Assembly (NCBI GenBank): GCA_009995045.1
Contig: JAACQG010000014.1
Coordinates: forward strand, 1-64,000
Origin: Alphaproteobacteria bacterium
Lineage (GTDB): Bacteria; Pseudomonadota; Alphaproteobacteria; Micavibrionales; Micavibrionaceae
Length of the DNA stretch: 64,000 nucleotides
Reading direction: 5' to 3'
The notes under the pieces are model-generated. The model ran no database searches and was not told the DNA's origin. It saw only the letters and a program-made list of their open reading frames with translations. Numbering within the stretch: position 1 is the first letter of the stretch; every line of letters starts with the position of its first letter. Shown here in pieces: positions 60,482 to 64,000 of the stretch. Position numbers and translations under genes: made by a program.

Positions 60482-61258
60482 TTATGCGGCTAAATCTATA
60501 TATCCATTGGATACGGCCTTATGGGTATCCTTGGCAAGTGTTTTTCTATCATCATATGCGGCAATATCAAGTGTATCGTGAAAAACAATCCGCATCACCG
60601 CCCCACGAGATTTGGCAAAACGCCACAAATGCGCAGGCAATTCCGTCGTCATGTCGCGGTGCCACGCATAGAGATCGCGATCATCCTGCGTCACGGGCAC
60701 ACGCTTATCCGATGTCATGACCTTAATCGTCACGGGCTGAATTTTCATCGCGGCAATTCCCGCATCAATCGCCCGCGCAAACAATCCCGTTTTAAAATCA
60801 ATCACCGTTTGCCCGTCCGTAGACGTACCCTCAGGAAACACAATCAAGCTATCGCCGCGCTGCAAACATTCCTCAACCCCCTTGCTCGCAAGTTCGGGAT
60901 TGCTTGAGCCGCGAATAACATAGGCCGTCTGCCGCAACCCCGCCAAAAACCCAAAAACGGGCCATTTCGCAACATCGGCTTTCGAAACGAAGGAGTAGGG
61001 GATAACACTGCCGATCACCGGAATATCAAGATACGATAAATGATTGCTCATCACGATCATCTGCCCGTCTTTATACGCAGATCCACTGACCTGAACACGA
61101 ATGCCAAAAATAAAACACACACATTTCATCCAATACATCGGCAAAACGCGCGATGCATCACCTTTGCTAAACGCCATAACGATGATCTGCGGTGGAACAA
61201 AAACCAGACAAAGAAAAACAAACGCCAAAAATTTGAGGCTAGCGATAACAACCCGCAT
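60482..61258 (-). CDS. olsA: 1-acyl-glycerol-3-phosphate-type acyltransferase, OlsA-like
   Basis: 258 residues, one N-terminal hydrophobic segment. The acyltransferase motifs are NHLSYLDIP (HX4D) and VFPEGTSTDGQTV. It would convert lyso-ornithine lipid to ornithine lipid, acting after OlsB; a PlsC role in phospholipid synthesis cannot be excluded. The start codon overlaps the olsB stop as TAATG, so the two are coupled. The name olsA rests on this pairing. Confidence 0.88.
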   Translation of the reverse strand: MRVVIASLKFLAFVFLCLVFVPPQIIVMAFSKGDASRVLPMYWMKCVCFIFGIRVQVSGSAYKDGQMIVMSNHLSYLDIPVIGSVIPYSFVSKADVAKWPVFGFLAGLRQTAYVIRGSSNPELASKGVEECLQRGDSLIVFPEGTSTDGQTVIDFKTGLFARAIDAGIAAMKIQPVTIKVMTSDKRVPVTQDDRDLYAWHRDMTTELPAHLWRFAKSRGAVMRIVFHDTLDIAAYDDRKTLAKDTHKAVSNGYIDLAA

Positions 61259-62091
61259 TATTCGGAGCTATCCGATACACCCTTACCGGGGATATCCTTT
61301 TGTATCTTGCGCTCAAAATGCTTGCGATAGCGATCGGTCACATTGCGCGTATCCATGATGATGCATACATCGGTAGTGTTAAATTGTTTATCAATAAACG
61401 CCCCATCGCCAATCACCGCACCAACACGCAAATACCCCTTAATCAACGGCGGAAGCTCATTAAATCCGCGTTTTGCCTCATATTCATCCTTGGGGATGAT
61501 ATCCATATTGATGTAACACCCTTTGAGCGCCCGCGTGCGAATCTCTTCCGGTGCAAGATGGTAATGATGCAAATAAGATAGCGGCAAAGAAATGCTCTTG
61601 ATATCTGTGCTATGCAGGCTCGCACAACCAAACATAATCCCGATATCGTGATTAGAGATATATTCCGCAATCCCTTCCCACAATAAATTCATAATTGATT
61701 TCGTACGATATTCCGGCATCACGCAGGAACGCCCAAGCTCAAGCAAATTATGCCCTGAATTCAAAAGCGGCGTTAAATCATATTCATCACTGGAATAAAA
61801 TTGACCAATCCGCTTCGCCGCATCTTGCTGCAACAGGCGATATGTCCCAACGATCTTATCGCCGCGCGCATGATCAATCACAATCAAATGATCCGCATAT
61901 TCATCAAAATCATCAAAATCAAGCCGCGCCAGCGCCATCTCGTTATTCGGTTTTGCTGCAAATTCTTCGTAGAAAACTTGATAGCGCAATCGCTGCGCCG
62001 CTTCAATTTGCGCGGGATCATGCGTCAATCGCACGGAAATCGTATCGGTGTTAATCGCCGGGGCTTTTGGGGGAGCGGATTGAGTAGTCAA
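61258..62091 (-). CDS. olsB: ornithine N-acyltransferase, OlsB-like
   Basis: 277 residues of the GNAT-fold family related to OlsB, which links a hydroxy fatty acid from acyl carrier protein to ornithine, the first step of ornithine lipid synthesis. Seen: AAQRLRYQVFYEEFAAKPN, VGTYRLLQQDAAKRIGQFYS, LLELGRSCVMPEYRTKSI, IMFGCASLHSTD, GFNELPPLIKGYLRVGA. The pair with an acyltransferase in TAATG overlap is typical of olsBA. Ornithine lipids often replace phospholipid under phosphate limitation; regulation is not evident here. Confidence 0.92.
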   Translation of the reverse strand: MTTQSAPPKAPAINTDTISVRLTHDPAQIEAAQRLRYQVFYEEFAAKPNNEMALARLDFDDFDEYADHLIVIDHARGDKIVGTYRLLQQDAAKRIGQFYSSDEYDLTPLLNSGHNLLELGRSCVMPEYRTKSIMNLLWEGIAEYISNHDIGIMFGCASLHSTDIKSISLPLSYLHHYHLAPEEIRTRALKGCYINMDIIPKDEYEAKRGFNELPPLIKGYLRVGAVIGDGAFIDKQFNTTDVCIIMDTRNVTDRYRKHFERKIQKDIPGKGVSDSSE

Positions 62092-62331
62092 AGCACATAA
62101 CCTTCTAGTGTATCTATAGCTATCCTATGCTTTTGAGGGGCGGGGTCAAGGATGATTTGCACTTACATTATGTGTTCTAGCGCCACGAAATCAGGAGGCG
62201 CTTTCGTGCGCACGTTTATCGAACAGCTAAACCTCACCTTCAATGATGCCGTCATTCCTTGATCAAGAGTTATCATGCATTATGAGCGCACACTCAAGAT
62301 AAGGAGATGAAGTGAGAATTATAAGGCGGGA

Positions 62332-63495
62332 TTACTTAATGAAAAGGTGAACTTCGCTCGATGTCGCCGTTGCGCTTTCATTGTATGAAAGGTCAATGCG
62401 GTTTGTATCAAGGCCAAGCTGCGTCAGTGTACGAAGCACTTTTTCCGCATTGCGGCGTGCGCGTGTCGTTTCAATCGCAACTTCTGCCGCGTTTCCACTG
62501 GTCGGGCTAACCGCAACCAAATCAAAACGCGCATCAGGATAACGCTTCAACGCTTCTGTCGCTGCCGTATAAACGGGCTGTTCATAATCAACATCAGGAC
62601 GATCAAACTTAATCTTCGCCAAAGCACGTGGACCAGCCAAAGATGCCGGCGCGCTCTGCGTAACAGATGAGCTCGCCATCGTATCGCCGCCGTTAAACGT
62701 CGCTACGTTTGAAAACGGACGGTTCGAAAGGCTCTTACCAAATAAATCACCATTGCTAACACCCAACGCCAATGTACGAAGGTTATTACGCTCTGACGCA
62801 AGATAGCTGGTTGTGCGGGTGATGTCGTCATTCACAGTATTAAGAACACGTTCAATCAATGTGATCGTGTTGTTGATGCTGTCTTCTAGCTCGGAAAGCT
62901 TGATGTGGTCTTCTTCAACCGCGCCTGATACTGAATACGCCGCGCGTGTGTTTTCCAACAAATAAGATGCCTCAGACGCCGCGCCAGATGTATTCACCGC
63001 GATACCATTAAGGTCAGACAGACTGTTGCTCAATGATTCAAGGCTGCGCTCTGCTTTATCAAGGCGGCCAACAAGGCGCGGGTTACCGGGCGTTGTTCCA
63101 CTTTGAAGTTGCGTATTGATCGTTGCGATATTTGCGTAATATTCCGCTGAACGCACTTCATTCGCGCGTTGAATTTGATTCAGGCTGTTGGTGATGTTCG
63201 TAATACGGCTTTGGATTTGCCCCAAAGTGCGCGCCAAATCACCAATCTGCGCAGATATGATCGACTTCCCGCCATCGTAATAGCTGTCATTCATGATCTC
63301 TTTTGCTGTAATCTCGCGAATCTCTACAGGTTTGGAATAAACCCCCTGTCTAAGGCTCTCGGGAATAGGGCCGCTCGTAATTATAAGCGATGGCGAACGA
63401 TTATCTTGCGCCTGCGTTTGGATTGGAAAAGCCGCAATAACCATCGTTATCGCCGCAGTCGTAAGTAATAATTTTGTCTTCATGTCGCGCAACAT
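62332..63495 (-). CDS. periplasmic coiled-coil protein with OmpA-like C-terminus
   Basis: 387 residues. Signal peptide about residues 5-29 (KLLLTTAAITMVIAAF, ending TQA-QD). Residues about 80-260 form long Ser/Asn/Leu-rich helices (IGDLARTLGQIQSRITNITN; RTTSYLASERNNLRTL). The C-terminal 100 residues, with ARRNAEKVLRTLTQLGLDTN and RIDLSYNES, have the spacing of an OmpA/MotB-type peptidoglycan-binding domain, though weak. No known family; perhaps an envelope or secretion-apparatus component. AGGAAC is upstream of the ATG. Confidence 0.75.
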   Translation of the reverse strand: MLRDMKTKLLLTTAAITMVIAAFPIQTQAQDNRSPSLIITSGPIPESLRQGVYSKPVEIREITAKEIMNDSYYDGGKSIISAQIGDLARTLGQIQSRITNITNSLNQIQRANEVRSAEYYANIATINTQLQSGTTPGNPRLVGRLDKAERSLESLSNSLSDLNGIAVNTSGAASEASYLLENTRAAYSVSGAVEEDHIKLSELEDSINNTITLIERVLNTVNDDITRTTSYLASERNNLRTLALGVSNGDLFGKSLSNRPFSNVATFNGGDTMASSSVTQSAPASLAGPRALAKIKFDRPDVDYEQPVYTAATEALKRYPDARFDLVAVSPTSGNAAEVAIETTRARRNAEKVLRTLTQLGLDTNRIDLSYNESATATSSEVHLFIK

Positions 63496-63690
63496 AATGT
63501 TCCTGTTTTGTAATGCTTGTTTGGTCGGATATCGAGAGGATACAACTCAAATAATAGATTACTCTATTGCAAGAGCATCGCTTTATCAACGCTCAGTGTC
63601 AAGCACAACACTGATTCTATCAATAATTTTATAACGATAACATCCAATGCATGCAAATAGTGTAATTGAAGGGTTGCATTATAAAAAGTT

Positions 63691-63719
63691 TTGGCGTAAC
63701 TTCCCGCTCGATTTGATAA
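63691..63719 (+). promoter_or_regulatory. promoter of tRNA-Arg
   Basis: TTGGCG (63691-63696) and TGATAA (63714-63719) with a 17-base spacer, about 10 bases before the tRNA. Confidence 0.55.
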
Positions 63720-63728
63720 AAATCGTGT

Positions 63729-63805
63729 GCGCCCGTAGCTCAGCTGGATAGAGTACTTGACTACGAATCAAGGGGTCAGGAGTTCGAATCTCTTCGGGCG
63801 CACCA
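63729..63805 (+). tRNA. tRNA-Arg (ACG)
   Basis: Acceptor GCGCCCG with CGGGCGC, anticodon arm CTTGA-CTACGAA-TCAAG with anticodon ACG, T arm and encoded ACCA. The A at the wobble position is normally changed to inosine. The remaining bases to 64000 show no supported gene. Confidence 0.96.
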
Positions 63806-64000
63806 TTTATCTCCTTTACACCTCCCAAAACATTATACTATAGCGCGATAACCAATCACCCAATCACGCGTCATGCTTGTCTGTTATGATCATCAAAACC
63901 CTTAAGGGATTTAGGGGTTTCGCTCTGTTGCTGTGTGCTTTGAGAATGCAAATTATGCATATGAAGGCTAACCGTGATGCATCAAACGCATACTAATCAT

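Noticed and set aside
62206-62262. 18-codon frame with AGGAGG eight bases upstream of GTG
   Set aside because: Good ribosome site, but no promoter, terminator or paralogue to support it; kept only as a note.
63886-63996. 36-codon frame after tRNA-Arg
   Set aside because: No ribosome site and close to the window edge; cannot be judged.

Overview
The window is a stretch of chromosome from a free-living Gram-negative bacterium, almost certainly an alphaproteobacterium. The evidence is the gene content: an LsrB/VtlR-type LysR regulator beside trxB, an ELM1-family protein, a DUF3126 protein, an OlsB-OlsA ornithine-lipid pair, SdhE, a class II DAHP synthase, the carA/yqeY/dnaG/rpoD neighbourhood, and one perfect TTAA-N7-TTAA (CtrA-type) site. 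Base composition is moderate by eye. I cannot name the genus; a Rhodospirillales or Micavibrio-like lineage is only a guess. Genes are dense, on both strands, and mostly housekeeping.

Layout. 1-3.7 kb: 3' part of gyrA, a small lipoprotein-like gene, coaD and tRNA-Lys. 3.7-5.6 kb: a scar behind the tRNA, with short repeats and a dead IS6-family transposase start, then a zinc alcohol dehydrogenase. 5.6-10.6 kb: an EAL phosphodiesterase, a three-gene phage-tail-like cassette, a DUF502 protein and cysE. 10.6-20.5 kb: recG, a two-gene membrane module, sdhE, mfd and an AmgK-like kinase. 20.5-28.4 kb: a flippase-like membrane protein, aspC overlapping a convergent alpha/beta hydrolase, a candidate small RNA, lsrB-like regulator, trxB, ELM1, an Lrp regulator and greA. 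28.5-35.6 kb: an operon carA - carbonic anhydrase - carbonic anhydrase - carB - SH3 lipoprotein, with yqeY divergent. 35.6-40.3 kb: two tiny related genes not in ordinary gene calls, then dnaG and rpoD. 40.3-45.8 kb: a GGDEF cyclase, tRNA-Ile2 with its 3' half duplicated downstream, a SulP transporter, rpsD and a possible CtrA target. 45.8-57.6 kb: trmJ, gltX, nadE, DAHP synthase, an HD phosphodiesterase with the class I (eukaryote-type) signature, gor, and waaA-lpxK-lpxL. 57.6-64 kb: three secreted proteins of unknown function, DUF3126, olsB-olsA, a large periplasmic coiled-coil/OmpA-like protein and tRNA-Arg.

How genes work together. The two beta-carbonic anhydrases sit between the two subunits of carbamoyl-phosphate synthetase, whose substrate is bicarbonate, so this looks like local bicarbonate supply for pyrimidine and arginine synthesis. 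waaA, lpxK and lpxL complete lipid A-Kdo; olsBA makes ornithine lipid; both shape the outer membrane. trxB, gor and the LsrB-like regulator form a thiol-redox theme. The EAL and GGDEF proteins handle c-di-GMP, and the HD protein may hydrolyse cyclic mononucleotides.

The most novel items are the pair of tiny MP..F..(K)IEYG genes (35.67-36.08 kb), each with its own promoter-like sequence and terminator; the car/carbonic anhydrase operon; the two paralogous secreted Cys-containing proteins (57.6-59.7 kb); the class I-type phosphodiesterase with tandem palindromes upstream; and the rearranged tRNA-Ile2 3' end.
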